A stretch of 64,000 nucleotides of DNA from assembly GCF_000178995.1 (NCBI RefSeq), contig NZ_ADVZ01000001.1, positions 1,522,001 through 1,586,000 on the forward strand, given 5' to 3'. Under the pieces are notes generated by a model. The model had not been told where the DNA came from, did not search any database, and worked only from the letters and a program-made list of their open reading frames with translations. Below, one piece after another: positions 56,012-64,000 of this stretch; the first letter of the stretch is position 1, and every line of letters starts with the position of its first letter. Source of the DNA: Afipia sp. 1NLS2 (lineage in GTDB: Bacteria; Pseudomonadota; Alphaproteobacteria; Rhizobiales; Xanthobacteraceae). Position numbers and translations under genes: made by a program.

Positions 56012-56401
56012 TCAGTTCATGACCGACATGAGGTCTGACAGCGTTTTCTTGCATTTGACTTGGTTTGGCGACGTCTCTCGCAGGGCGGTCAGTGCCCTAT
56101 CGATCGCCTTATCGACGGCATGCCACTCAGCTGGTGCGCGAGGTTTGAGGCCTGCTTCAGCCTCATCCCATTGCAATTCAAGATCCTTGATTCGCGCTTT
56201 GGCGGCATTCAGATCGCCTTTGTCTACTAATGACGCTGTATCGAAAACGATGGCTTTGAATTTTGAGAGGTCACCCAATGTCGCCGTCGCTGATTTGGCT
56301 TCAATGGCATGCGCAGATTGACCTGAAAAAATAATCGGAAGTCCGACCCCCAAGAATAATACAATTAGGAAGGCTGCAAAAAGGACATATCTCATTTCCA
56401 T
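56012..56401 (-). CDS. Exported hypothetical protein, helical
   Basis: The 129-residue protein has an N-terminal signal or anchor ([19 protein letters not shown]) and a helical mature part with [22 protein letters not shown] and [16 protein letters not shown] recall similar proteins next to COG4705 genes in Bradyrhizobium. It lies 21 bp downstream of the COG4705 gene on the same strand and is probably co-transcribed. Confidence 0.75.
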   Translation of the reverse strand: MEMRYVLFAAFLIVLFLGVGLPIIFSGQSAHAIEAKSATATLGDLSKFKAIVFDTASLVDKGDLNAAKARIKDLELQWDEAEAGLKPRAPAEWHAVDKAIDRALTALRETSPNQVKCKKTLSDLMSVMN

Positions 56402-56422
56402 TTCCCTTCTCGTGTCGCAGAA

Positions 56423-57202
56423 TTATCGGGAGATTTGACGGGTGGATGCGGTGTCACGATCAGCCAGACTCAACCACGCGACGGCGGCGACTATGATTGA
56501 GAAGAACACGAGGCTGGTTGCTGACGCGCCAAATCCGAGCCCGCCATATTCCGTAGACTGAGAAAGCAGGTCGCCCAGAGAGGCGCCAAGCGGTCTGGTC
56601 AGGATGTAAGCAACCCAAAAGCAGAGCACTGGATTAAGCCCGATTACATAGACCGCATAGATTGCTATGATGAGGGCGGCGAATACGATCACGCCCAATC
56701 TAAAGCCAAGCCCGAGTGCTTCAGTACAAAGATCGCCGGCCGCAGTGCCGAGCGCAAATGTGAGAAGTATGGCACCCCAATAGAACGTCTCACGCCGGCG
56801 CGTATTAATGGTGTGAATTGAAAGTGTTCGCTCGGATCGATACCAAATGCTGAAAGCGGCAGCTAACAGGATCAAGAACGTCGCCGTACTGGCATACAAA
56901 CTCACCCCAAGATTGTCGGTCAGGAGATCGGTGATTTGAGTGCCAACAATACTGACCAGTACGACGGTGGTCCAATAAAGTACGGGAACATAACGCCGGG
57001 AGATGAGCTGGCCGGCAAAGACGATCGTTAGAATCGCCATCATGAGGGTCGCGGTTCGTATCGTACCCAGCCCGACGTGAACGGCAAAATAGTCCGCTGC
57101 TGTCTCGCCAACGGTCGTTGAAAGAACTTTAATGATCCAAAAGGAGAGAGTGACCTCAGGCACCTTGTTAAGCAGAACTTGTAATGTGTTTTGTTTGTCC
57201 AT
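56423..57202 (-). CDS. COG4705 membrane protein, copy A
   Basis: The 259-residue protein has about eight TM helices built of repeated units with a conserved pattern: FWIIKVLSTTVGETAADY, GTQITDLLTDNLG, GTAAGDLCTEALG and ILTRPLGASLGDLL, each with an acidic residue after a small-residue turn. Proteins of COG4705 are poorly understood; an ion-transport role is conceivable. It is divergent from the two-component system and about half-identical in pattern to the copy at 59.5 kb. Confidence 0.8.
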   Translation of the reverse strand: MDKQNTLQVLLNKVPEVTLSFWIIKVLSTTVGETAADYFAVHVGLGTIRTATLMMAILTIVFAGQLISRRYVPVLYWTTVVLVSIVGTQITDLLTDNLGVSLYASTATFLILLAAAFSIWYRSERTLSIHTINTRRRETFYWGAILLTFALGTAAGDLCTEALGLGFRLGVIVFAALIIAIYAVYVIGLNPVLCFWVAYILTRPLGASLGDLLSQSTEYGGLGFGASATSLVFFSIIVAAVAWLSLADRDTASTRQISR

Positions 57203-57344
57203 CGTTCTAACCTCGGTAGCTTGCCTCCTGGGTTCTGATCGATGGGACTTAGACGGCCCTTAGGATTTTGGCAGCCTTTGCAATCACTAAGTGATTTCTA
57301 AGTCTACTAACGGACCGTCACTGTTCTCGCAGTGGAATAACGTG

Positions 57345-58004
57345 ATGCGAACTCTTCTAATCGAAGATGACAAAATGATCGGCGAAGCCATAAAGCAGGC
57401 TCTGCAAGATGTCGCTTACGCTGTAGACTGGGTTCGAGATGTTGAGACCGCGTTGCTGGCGGTCAGATCAGAGCGCTATGCTATTGCTTTGCTTGATCTT
57501 GGATTGCCCGTGATAGATGGCCGACAATTTCTTCGCGATCTTCGCAGCCGTCAGATCGCGCTTCCAGTAATCGTCGTGACCGCCCAGGACAATGTCGAGA
57601 GCAGGATACAAGGCTTAGATCTGGGCGCTGACGACTACATGACCAAACCATTCGAGATGCGGGAACTTCTCGCAAGGATGCGTGCGGTGCTCCGTCGAGA
57701 GGGAAGTGGTGCCACCAGTCAGCTTAGTAACGGCACGCTACACCTCGATCCTGCTACGCACGAAGCGACATATAATGGTAAAACAGCTTCATTAACATCG
57801 CGGGAATTTTCTCTGCTTTATGCGCTGCTGGTTAGGCCTGGTGTAATCGTATCTCGGAGTGATCTCGAAAAAGAGATCTATGGGTGGAACGAAGAGGTGG
57901 AGAGCAACGCCATCGAATTCTTCATTCATTCTGTTCGTCGTAAATTTGATGCCTCGATAATTCGCAACGTTCGAGGCATCGGTTGGATGGTTGATCGGCA
58001 GTGA
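57345..58004 (+). CDS. OmpR/PmrA-type response regulator
   Basis: The 219-residue protein has a receiver (LLIEDDKMIGEAI, phospho-acceptor Asp51 in LLDLGLPVIDG, Lys in YMTKPFEMREL) and a winged-helix output domain (LTSREFSLLYALLVRPG ... SNAIEFFIHSVRRKF). It resembles QseB/PmrA/TctD-type regulators. The ATG at 57345 is chosen because the receiver begins directly there. Its stop overlaps the kinase start. Confidence 0.93.
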   Translation: MRTLLIEDDKMIGEAIKQALQDVAYAVDWVRDVETALLAVRSERYAIALLDLGLPVIDGRQFLRDLRSRQIALPVIVVTAQDNVESRIQGLDLGADDYMTKPFEMRELLARMRAVLRREGSGATSQLSNGTLHLDPATHEATYNGKTASLTSREFSLLYALLVRPGVIVSRSDLEKEIYGWNEEVESNAIEFFIHSVRRKFDASIIRNVRGIGWMVDRQ

Positions 58005-59329
58005 TGACAAGATCGCTACGACAAAACCTGTTCATCGGAATCGTGGGAGCAGTTATTCTTACCGGGGGCCTGGCTGGGTATCTGGTCTATAATTGGGCCT
58101 ACGATGAAGCAATCGAGATGCAAGACTCGGTTCTGTTACAGATTGCTTCGGTGGCGCGGTCTCACGATCAGGACGTTACAACGGTAACTGAATTGAACGG
58201 GGTAGACGCTGATACGCACACTGTCCTCGTTCAGGAAGGGAAGGACGCGAACTCCACGCAATTTCGTTCTCTTTGGTCGCTATCTTCAGGCTTGCAAGAT
58301 ACAACCATTGAAGGGGTCTTTTATCGCGCGTTTCTGTCTGAACGATCATCTGGACCACGTTTTGCAGTGCTGCAGCAAACATCGGTTCGGGAGGAAATTG
58401 GTTCTGGTATGGCATTGAGGGTTATCGGGCCCATGTTGGCCCTGATACCGGTTATGACCATTCTTATAGCTATTGTGGTGGCGCAATCATTCAAACCGCT
58501 TGTACAACTCTCGCATCAGGTTGATGCGCGCAATGCAAACGAATTGAATCCCCTGCCTCTCGTGCATGCTCCAAGCGAATTGCAGCCGTTTCTCATTTCA
58601 TTAAATCGGCTATTTGAGCGCGTCCGAGAGCTTTTGGATAAGCAGCAGAAAATAATTGCAGACGCCGCTCATGAGCTTCGTACCCCCATCACCGCACTTA
58701 GTATTCAGGCAGAAAATCTAGACGCTACTGCGCTTCCTGAAGATGCACGCTCTCGCGTAGAAGCATTGAAGTCTGGTGCCATCAGAACCAAGCATCTGCT
58801 TGAGCAGCTTCTTGCCATGGCAAGGCAGGAAAACGGCGCCTCCTTAAATCAAAAAATAGAAATCGGAGAGATCGCAAAGACTGCCGTCATCAACCTTATC
58901 GAATCTTCAAATCGGAAAGAGATTGACCTTGGGCTAGAGCAAGGTGAACCAATTCAAGTTTGCGCAGAGAAAATCACGATCGAAGTTTTGCTCAGGAATA
59001 TTATTGATAACGCAATCAAGTATACGCCGAAAGGCGGAAAGATCGATATTCGGTTACGCCGGAAGAATGATCTCGCAGTGATTTCAGTAGAGGATACAGG
59101 CCCAGGCATTGTCGACGATGAACTTGAGTCAGTATTTGCTCCCTTTGTGAGGGGCGGGTCTAAGGAAGGCGATGGAAGCGGCCTCGGCCTTTCGATCGTT
59201 CGACGCATTGTGGACCAACTAGGTGGGACCGTAACGCTATTAAACAAAGCCGGGCGAGGCGGCTTAATCGTAACCGTCGAGATTCCCATTGAGATCAAAT
59301 CAGCAGTGAACGTTGCAAACTTGGCTTGA
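58001..59329 (+). CDS. Sensor histidine kinase
   Basis: The 442-residue protein has TM1 (about 10-31), a periplasmic domain, TM2 (about 142-162), a HAMP-like linker, HisKA with His224 in IIADAAHELRTPITALS, and HATPase_c (NIIDNAIKYTPKG; VEDTGPGI; GDGSGLGLSIVRRI). It pairs with the regulator just upstream through an ATGA overlap. The periplasmic part has no recognisable ligand site. Neighbouring COG4705 genes are the likely targets. Confidence 0.94.
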   Translation: MMTRSLRQNLFIGIVGAVILTGGLAGYLVYNWAYDEAIEMQDSVLLQIASVARSHDQDVTTVTELNGVDADTHTVLVQEGKDANSTQFRSLWSLSSGLQDTTIEGVFYRAFLSERSSGPRFAVLQQTSVREEIGSGMALRVIGPMLALIPVMTILIAIVVAQSFKPLVQLSHQVDARNANELNPLPLVHAPSELQPFLISLNRLFERVRELLDKQQKIIADAAHELRTPITALSIQAENLDATALPEDARSRVEALKSGAIRTKHLLEQLLAMARQENGASLNQKIEIGEIAKTAVINLIESSNRKEIDLGLEQGEPIQVCAEKITIEVLLRNIIDNAIKYTPKGGKIDIRLRRKNDLAVISVEDTGPGIVDDELESVFAPFVRGGSKEGDGSGLGLSIVRRIVDQLGGTVTLLNKAGRGGLIVTVEIPIEIKSAVNVANLA

Positions 59330-59526
59330 AGAGTCTTTTTTGTGCCAGCGGTCAACATGGCCGGAACTTAATATGGCCGTTTTAGAATCATCAAATTTGG
59401 TTCGAGAGAATTTCCATCGCGCTTCGTGCCTAACTCCTTTCTAAGTTTTCTGGACCAAAGCAGCGCAAGATCCCTGCAAGTCATATGATGGCTTGTTCTT
59501 GTCGCTCTTTAGGAAAGCATAGCCAC

Positions 59527-60312
59527 ATGCAACCAGAAGCCATCAAGAATTCGTATGTTAAAGTCCCTGCGGTAACGTTAGGGTTTTGGATTATCAAGAT
59601 TCTTGCGACGACTCTTGGAGAAACTGGCGGCGACGCAGTTACTATGAGCGTCTTCCATGCCGACACCAACGCGCACAACGGCGGATACTTAATCGGTACC
59701 GGGATTTTCCTTGCCGTGTTTGTCGCGGCGGTTGCGGCTCAGATCTTCGCGAAGAAATTTAATCCTTGGATCTACTGGCTTGCCATCGTGGCGTCGACGA
59801 CCGTGGGCACGGCCTTGGCGGATTTCTTCGACCGTTCGTTGGGAATCGGATACACGGGCGGAGCATCGATCCTCTTCCTTTGTGTTATGGCGTCCCTGGC
59901 GGTCTGGTATTTTGCCATGGGAAGCATCGACGTTCACACCGTCACGGCTCCCAAGGTCGAGATATTCTATTGGATCACGATCACGTTCTCGCAGACTCTC
60001 GGCACGGCCCTCGGCGACTGGCTCGCCGATATGGGTGGGCTTGGCTATGACGGAGGTGCGCTGGTTTTTGGGGCCGCGCTCTTGATCGTCGCAGCCCTGT
60101 ATTATTGGACGAACGTTTCACACGTGCTCCTTTTCTGGGCTGCATTCATATTGACTAGACCGCTCGGAGCCACCGTCGGCGATTTTCTGGACAAGCCATT
60201 GGCGCACGGCGGCTTGGCGTTGAGTCGATACACAGCATCGGCAGCCCTTGCCGCATTCATCGTCGCCTCCATAGCTCTGCTGCCACAGCGGGCGGGGCGA
60301 CATCCAACATAA
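59527..60312 (+). CDS. COG4705 membrane protein, copy B
   Basis: The 261-residue protein shares the layout of copy A: VTLGFWIIKILATTLGETGGD, GTALADFFDRSLGIG, TLGTALGDWLADMGGLGYDGG and AAFILTRPLGATVGDFLDKP. Four repeated G-T-x-x-x-D units lie in membrane segments. The start at 59527 is favoured by AGGAAAG upstream; an earlier ATG at 59485 is less likely. A beta-barrel gene follows 41 bp later. Confidence 0.8.
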   Translation: MQPEAIKNSYVKVPAVTLGFWIIKILATTLGETGGDAVTMSVFHADTNAHNGGYLIGTGIFLAVFVAAVAAQIFAKKFNPWIYWLAIVASTTVGTALADFFDRSLGIGYTGGASILFLCVMASLAVWYFAMGSIDVHTVTAPKVEIFYWITITFSQTLGTALGDWLADMGGLGYDGGALVFGAALLIVAALYYWTNVSHVLLFWAAFILTRPLGATVGDFLDKPLAHGGLALSRYTASAALAAFIVASIALLPQRAGRHPT

Positions 60313-60353
60313 TCACGGTCAAGCTCCCACAACGGCTAAACCGCGGGGACGTC

Positions 60354-61121
60354 GTGAGCGAAGTTTTGGGAGGAACCATTTGGCGTCGGATTGGCCTCGC
60401 TACTTTGGTGGTGAGCCTAGCCATTATGCGATCGCTCCCGGCGATCGCTGGTCCACCCTATCAGTCGGACGATCCGGAACCGACCGACTATGGTCACTAC
60501 GAAATTTACGCTTTCAATAAAGGTACCAGTTCCAAAGGTGATCTCTCGGGAGCAAGCGGCATCGATTTCAATTACGGCGCGGCACCCAATCTACAGATCA
60601 CTGCAACGCTTCCGGTCGGATTTGACTTTCCTTCGAATGGGACGACCGCTTTCGGACTCAGCAATATAGAGATTGCCGCCAAATACCGCTTTCTGCATCA
60701 GGATACATTCAGCCTTGACGTCGCTGTGTTCCCACGAGTCTTTCTACCCAGCGGGTCCCAACAGGTTGGCGACAAGCAGGCCTCCTTTCTACTTCCAATT
60801 TGGGTACAGAAGGACTGGGGCAAGTGGTCGGCGTTTGGAGGCGGTGGGTGTCAGTTCAGCGCCGCCGGGCGCTCCCATGATTTCTGCATTTATGGTGCTA
60901 CCTTGACTCAACAGGTCTTGCCCAAGTTACAGCTAGGCGTCGAACTGTTTCATCAAACCGCTGATCGGGTAGGCACCGCCTCGACCACCAGCCTAGGGAT
61001 CGGAACAAAATACGATCTGAATGAGAACATCCATCTGCTCGGCTACGCCGCAAAGGGAATTCAGAATACACAGACTGTGAATCAGTACTCATGGTACGCT
61101 GCCGTTTTATTCACATTCTGA
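60354..61121 (+). CDS. Predicted outer-membrane beta-barrel (transporter-like) protein
   Basis: The 255-residue protein starts at a GTG after GGGGAC and has a signal peptide (ATLVVSLAIMRSLPAIAG). Alternating beta-strand sequence follows: GPPYQSDDPEPTDYGHYEIYAFN (key YQSDDPEPTDYGHYE), LQITATLPVGFDF, NIEIAAKYRF and a C-terminal Phe (AVLFTF), typical of outer-membrane barrels. It resembles Bradyrhizobium proteins annotated as transporter. It probably belongs to the operon of COG4705 copy B. Confidence 0.75.
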   Translation: MSEVLGGTIWRRIGLATLVVSLAIMRSLPAIAGPPYQSDDPEPTDYGHYEIYAFNKGTSSKGDLSGASGIDFNYGAAPNLQITATLPVGFDFPSNGTTAFGLSNIEIAAKYRFLHQDTFSLDVAVFPRVFLPSGSQQVGDKQASFLLPIWVQKDWGKWSAFGGGGCQFSAAGRSHDFCIYGATLTQQVLPKLQLGVELFHQTADRVGTASTTSLGIGTKYDLNENIHLLGYAAKGIQNTQTVNQYSWYAAVLFTF

Positions 61122-61165
61122 CCACGGAGTAATCCTCCGAATATTTCGCTCGCAGGACTGAACCT

Positions 61166-61265
61166 CGATCATCGACGGCGACACTATCGATATCCACGGC
61201 CAGCGCATTCGGCATGTGTTGCTGCCGGTGGCCGTCCCGCACCCTGCTCTGATGGAGAGAGGTAG
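61166..61265 (+). pseudogene. Internally deleted SNase remnant
   Basis: The first 47 bp match the SNase gene at 48891-48938 and encode SIIDGDTIDIHGQRIR. The last 54 bp match its 3' end at 49272-49325 and read ACVAAGGRPAPCSDGER before TAG. About 334 bp between these parts are missing and the two halves are out of frame by one base. The signal peptide part is absent too. It is a dead second copy. Confidence 0.85.
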
Positions 61266-61271
61266 GAAGCT

Positions 61272-61364
61272 TCATTGAAGAAACTGATCCTTGATATAGC
61301 CCGCCACACACCATCCAGCAGATATCGCGGCAAACGCGAGCATCAGCTGAAGGATATATTCCAT
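61272..61364 (-). CDS. Possible 30-residue membrane microprotein
   Basis: The frame reads MEYILQLMLAFAAISAGWC and ends GYIKDQFLQ, one TM helix. It starts eight bases after the stop of the next gene upstream on the same strand. No clear ribosome-binding site, so translation is uncertain. Confidence 0.3.
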   Translation of the reverse strand: MEYILQLMLAFAAISAGWCVAGYIKDQFLQ

Positions 61365-61372
61365 CGCGGTAG

Positions 61373-62584
61373 CTATCGGCTTCGGTCGTCCTCTCCGTTT
61401 CGACCAAAGAGCAAATACCCAATAACGGCAATGATCGCGCTGCCAGTGAAGAGCTGAAGCACTGTCACACTGCAAGTAAGTGAGATGTTGCTGGTCTTTT
61501 TCCAATTTAACCAAGCACACCACACGGCAGCAATGAGATAGATCAGCGCCATAGCGGCAAACGTAGCAGAGGTACCGGCGTTCGCTGCCGCGTCGTTATG
61601 TGAGTTAACAGCGCTGAGAGCGAAGAGCCCTCCGAGCATGTAAATCAGGAGTGCTCCCGCACAGAGCGATAGGGCAATGTACGTTGACGACAATCGCCAG
61701 AAGTAAAGATCGACGGCACGCAAGCCGCGAACCGTCGCTACAATCCATCCAGTAAACGAAGCTGGGATGATGAGGATGCCGATAGCACGAACCAGCGTGT
61801 TCGGCGTTGCAATAGCTGAAATTGCCAATGGTGCAGAGGCGAGGAATGCGAATAGCATCACAATGCCTGACCAGTCGGCGGCATTTCTTGGTGCAGCGCC
61901 ATGAAGAGATTTGAGCGCTGCATCTTTCAAAGTGACATTCGCTCCGTCAGTAACCTGTAGGGCGACTTGCTTGTTTAGCCTGAATATCCAGAAGGCAATC
62001 GCCACCAAACCGGCAATCAAGATTGACATCCAAATAGTGAGCGTTGAGTTCGCTAGTATGGTTGAAGTCGCAGTGTTGGCGTTTCGAGGCTGATAGTCAG
62101 CGGCCTGCGCTTGGCGTTGCCGTTCTTGCTTTTGCTGAATCCGGGCTGGTCTCTCGGCCCGGAATTCATCGGCGGATGGCTGAGAGGCAGCGCTACCCGG
62201 CGAAGCCAGCGATGGCGGTACGGCTGGCTGGGTGGGTACAGGCGTTGCGACGTTAGGGGCGTTGGCAGAGTTGTCTGGGAAATAGTTTCCCATCTCAGAT
62301 CGCCGGTGCCTCGCGGGACCTTGACCGTTCTCTACGGTGTTTTCTGCACATCGCGATATGAGAGGCTTAACGCGAGAATCTGAGGGCAATATTGCTTGAT
62401 CGACCAGGTAGCGGATACTCAAGCCGTTCTGAGCCAATTGCGCGCTGACGCATCGGAACGTCGTCGGAGATAGCTGGTGCCAGGCAAAGTTGGCGACAGC
62501 CACAGGCTCGGAAATCTGCTGGGCTTCAGTCGCGGATATAGAGGAACCAAACAGTAGTACGGCGACGGCAGCAGCAATGCGCAT
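61373..62584 (-). CDS. Hypothetical membrane protein with Pro/Gln-rich linker
   Basis: The 403-residue protein has a signal peptide (RIAAAVAVLLFGSSISATEA), an extracytoplasmic part of about 80 residues with two Cys (FRCVSAQL, ISRCAENT), then a low-complexity Pro/Ala/Gln linker (about 110-160). Five or six TM helices fill the C-terminal half. I recognise no family. It is divergent from the Xre regulator, and the shared spacer holds three similar half-sites. Confidence 0.7.
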   Translation of the reverse strand: MRIAAAVAVLLFGSSISATEAQQISEPVAVANFAWHQLSPTTFRCVSAQLAQNGLSIRYLVDQAILPSDSRVKPLISRCAENTVENGQGPARHRRSEMGNYFPDNSANAPNVATPVPTQPAVPPSLASPGSAASQPSADEFRAERPARIQQKQERQRQAQAADYQPRNANTATSTILANSTLTIWMSILIAGLVAIAFWIFRLNKQVALQVTDGANVTLKDAALKSLHGAAPRNAADWSGIVMLFAFLASAPLAISAIATPNTLVRAIGILIIPASFTGWIVATVRGLRAVDLYFWRLSSTYIALSLCAGALLIYMLGGLFALSAVNSHNDAAANAGTSATFAAMALIYLIAAVWCAWLNWKKTSNISLTCSVTVLQLFTGSAIIAVIGYLLFGRNGEDDRSR

Positions 62585-62609
62585 GGAACCCCCAAAGATA
62601 AAATATAAT

Positions 62610-62664
62610 GACGGTTTAAGACGACATACATTTGTCGGTTTAAACCGGTGTCGCTATAACCGAC
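62610..62664. promoter_or_regulatory. Candidate Xre operator cluster
   Basis: Three related half-sites occur in 55 bp: GACGGTTTA at 62610, GTCGGTTTA at 62634, which is part of the perfect palindrome CGGTTTAAACCG at 62636-62647, and GTCGGTTAT on the minus strand at 62656-62664. They stand between divergent genes, one of which encodes an Xre protein. Confidence 0.55.
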
Positions 62665-62683
62665 AACAGATTTTTCTTGGCGC

Positions 62684-62914
62684 ATGGATTTGCGCCGTAC
62701 CTTTGCAGCCAATGTGGTTAAGCTGAGAGCCGAGAGGGGCATCTCTCAGGAGGAATTGGCCCATCTGGCCGAGATTAACCGGTCGTATCTGAGCGACCTT
62801 GAGACCGGTAAAACGTACGTCGGCCTCGAGATAATGGGCAAAATAGCCGACGTTCTCGGGGTGGAAGGGGCCGACCTTCTGAAGAAGATCAAGCCCTCCC
62901 CCAAGCGCAAGTGA
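62684..62914 (+). CDS. Xre-family helix-turn-helix regulator
   Basis: The 76-residue protein is one HTH_3 domain: RTFAANVVKLRAERGISQEELAHLAEINRSYLSDLETGKTYVGLE, with the recognition helix around EINRSYLSDLE. A basic tail (KKIKPSPKRK) follows. Such small Xre proteins often control mobile-element genes or act as antitoxins; no toxin is adjacent. It may bind the half-sites in its own upstream spacer. It is convergent with the DUF6641-like gene, with three bases between stops. Confidence 0.92.
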   Translation: MDLRRTFAANVVKLRAERGISQEELAHLAEINRSYLSDLETGKTYVGLEIMGKIADVLGVEGADLLKKIKPSPKRK

Positions 62915-62917
62915 CTC

Positions 62918-63301
62918 TTATCGCCCGGCCTTTTTATCCTTGGCAGCCTTGAAGTTTGCTCGTACAGCGTTCGCACATGCGGTCAGGGCTTCATCCAGAC
63001 CTCCGGCGACTGCCACGGCTTTCACTTCGTCCAGCTGCGCGACCAGATCGTCAAACGTCGCTGCCTTGAGCGTGGACATACCCTTCTTCATCTCCAGCGG
63101 CTGTTTGCCGTACCGAAGCTGGAAATAGATCGTGCCATTCCCATCGACCCAGAACTGCTCGCGGGAAATCCGCTTTCCCTCTCGGAAGAGTCCGATCTTG
63201 TTGATCTGCTGATCGATGCTGGCGGCAAGCCTGTTACGGCGCTGCAAAATCGGATTGCTGGTCGTCGGCTTCTGAACAGAGACAAGTGAAAGTGCAGACA
63301 T
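62918..63301 (-). CDS. DUF6641-like hypothetical protein
   Basis: The 127-residue protein begins SALSLVSVQKPTTSNPILQRRNRLAASIDQQI and has TIYFQLRYGKQPLEMKKGMSTL, a pattern I associate with DUF6641 proteins of integrative elements. The start at 63301 follows GGAG; a frame upstream to 63385 is open. Function is unknown. Confidence 0.65.
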   Translation of the reverse strand: MSALSLVSVQKPTTSNPILQRRNRLAASIDQQINKIGLFREGKRISREQFWVDGNGTIYFQLRYGKQPLEMKKGMSTLKAATFDDLVAQLDEVKAVAVAGGLDEALTACANAVRANFKAAKDKKAGR

Positions 63302-63431
63302 GGCATTTGCTCCGGTTGAATTGACGGAGCCCGCGTCACTCAAAACTAGACCCAAGACAACGGCTCGAAAATCACCCGCTGACACACGCGGTTAGGTTGC
63401 AGAGGCGGGAATCCCACCGATGAGGATTCCC

Positions 63432-63857
63432 ATGATCGATCTCACCCGACGATTGTTGTTGCAACTTTCGCTCGCTGGCACGGCATCTGCCTGCTCCGAT
63501 AAAACAAGCGCCCGCTCCCCACTTGAGGAATTGTGGATGCAACGAATTCCGCTGCTGCGAGAGCGTCTCGCCATCGAGGGTCGAAGTGATCTCAATTCAA
63601 CACCCGCCCGAACAGCAGAAACCGGACTTTCATGGGATGCGATCAAGCTGGCAATGGACGCTATCGAGCAGCAGATTTGGACTCTGCCTCCCGATCCAGA
63701 CACGATCGCTGCACGGCTTCTTATCGACTATGAGAATTACAGCTTAGAAACCGCGACCGAGATTGGCTCACCCAGAGATAGCCTGCGATGGATCGCCGAT
63801 GCGTATCTTCGCGTTCATTTCAAAGATTTAAGCAGCTTTATTTTTCGATCGACCTGA
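63432..63857 (+). CDS. Hypothetical protein with RR-type hydrophobic N-terminus
   Basis: The 141-residue protein starts MIDLTRRLLLQLSLAGTASACS, which looks like a Tat or lipoprotein-type export signal (Cys at about residue 21). The rest is helical (WDAIKLAMDAIEQQIWTLP). I prefer ATG 63432, which follows GAGG, to ATG 63420. No family is recognised. Its 3' end overlaps the next minus-strand gene by 30 bp. Confidence 0.55.
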   Translation: MIDLTRRLLLQLSLAGTASACSDKTSARSPLEELWMQRIPLLRERLAIEGRSDLNSTPARTAETGLSWDAIKLAMDAIEQQIWTLPPDPDTIAARLLIDYENYSLETATEIGSPRDSLRWIADAYLRVHFKDLSSFIFRST

Positions 63858-64000
63858 AGTTGGAAGCTCGATCTTTCGTTTCTCGATGATGACCCGGAAT
63901 GCTGCATCTTTCGCTGCGAGCCGCTCGCGTTCCTGCTGTTCGGCAATTTCCATTATGGAGTCATGGATACGCAAAGCTTGAGCGTTTAATTCTCTCACGC
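63828..64000 (-). CDS. Partial hypothetical protein (runs off right edge)
   Basis: Fifty-seven codons are visible up to the stop. The C-terminus reads IMEIAEQQERERLAAKDAAF and ends LPTSGRSKNKAA, a highly charged helix with coiled-coil character. The start may be the GTG at 63998 or lie outside the window. It overlaps the convergent neighbour by 30 bp. Confidence 0.5.
   Translation of the reverse strand, partial: VRELNAQALRIHDSIMEIAEQQERERLAAKDAAFRVIIEKRKIELPTSGRSKNKAA

Larger units (their letters stand above)
39080..64000. mobile_element. Integrative element inserted in comM (right end not in window)
   Basis: The region starts exactly where comM homology breaks off and opens with a large serine recombinase. 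From here the DNA looks clearly less GC-rich than the core, has sparser genes and carries accessory functions. The 5' part of comM should lie on the minus strand beyond the right edge, so the element is at least 24.9 kb. I see no conjugation or phage structural genes in the visible part. Confidence 0.85.

Noticed and set aside
39080-64000. Prophage or conjugative element
   Set aside because: No capsid, tail, terminase, relaxase or type IV secretion gene is visible in this part; the unseen remainder could still hold them, so I call it only an integrative element.
1-64000. CRISPR arrays, rRNA operons or tRNA genes
   Set aside because: No regularly spaced direct repeats and no rRNA or tRNA signatures were seen by eye on either strand.

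Overview
The window looks like a chromosome segment of an alphaproteobacterium of the Bradyrhizobium / Afipia / Rhodopseudomonas / Nitrobacter group. The evidence is the high-GC core, the gene order parB-parA-rsmG-mnmG-mnmE-rho, a Tim44-like gene beside secB, an OlsB-like acyltransferase, and interspersed palindromic repeats with arms like ATTCCGGGTTCGC / GCGCCCCGGAATGAC. This placement is an inference from gene content; no database was searched.

Core, left arm (1-19.8 kb). A response-regulator fragment, an L,D-transpeptidase-like protein, a YggS-type PLP protein and a diguanylate cyclase are followed by leuS-lptE-holA and a GT39-type membrane glycosyltransferase. Next come parB, parA, rsmG, mnmG and mnmE on the minus strand. 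Four copies of the parS palindrome (GTTTCACGTGAAAC core) lie here: three between mnmG and mnmE and one inside the rsmG coding sequence. A thioredoxin-fold YyaL-type protein, rho and hemJ complete the arm.

Candidate origin (19.8-20.4 kb). About 530 bp without a gene separates leftward hemJ/rho from rightward PPSR-maf-coaE-dnaQ. The position beside the RP001/PPSR gene, the diverging transcription, degenerate DnaA-box-like 9-mers and the nearby parS cluster together suggest oriC.

Core, right arm (20.4-39.1 kb). PPSR, maf, coaE and dnaQ are followed by secB, a Tim44-like protein, mltA, a Smr protein, hslU-DUF2585-hslV, and the histidine genes hisB-DUF2628-hisH-hisA-hisF-hisE. Then come coaA, an OlsB-like acyltransferase, a hybrid sensor kinase and an exported hypothetical. 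The core ends in the 3' portion of comM, cut just upstream of its Walker A motif.

Accessory island (39.08 kb to beyond 64 kb). The interrupted comM, a large serine recombinase directly at the junction, and an abrupt fall in apparent GC mark an integrative element whose right end is outside the window. From left to right it holds: recombination genes with a tiny CxxC protein; a tightly packed sce7726 (PD-D/ExK nuclease-like), sce7725 and Zn-ribbon/RES-domain trio that is the best candidate for an undescribed defence or toxin system; a MerR regulator divergent from an HMA-CDF metal transporter; small exported and envelope proteins with SNase and PAP2; an overlapping operon of a COG4280-like membrane protein, a 2-TM peptide and a membrane-anchored Cys phosphatase; a second ArnT-like glycosyltransferase; a two-component system bracketed by two COG4705 paralogues and followed by a beta-barrel protein; an internally deleted second SNase copy; and an Xre regulator with clustered half-sites upstream.

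No rRNA, tRNA or CRISPR array was seen.
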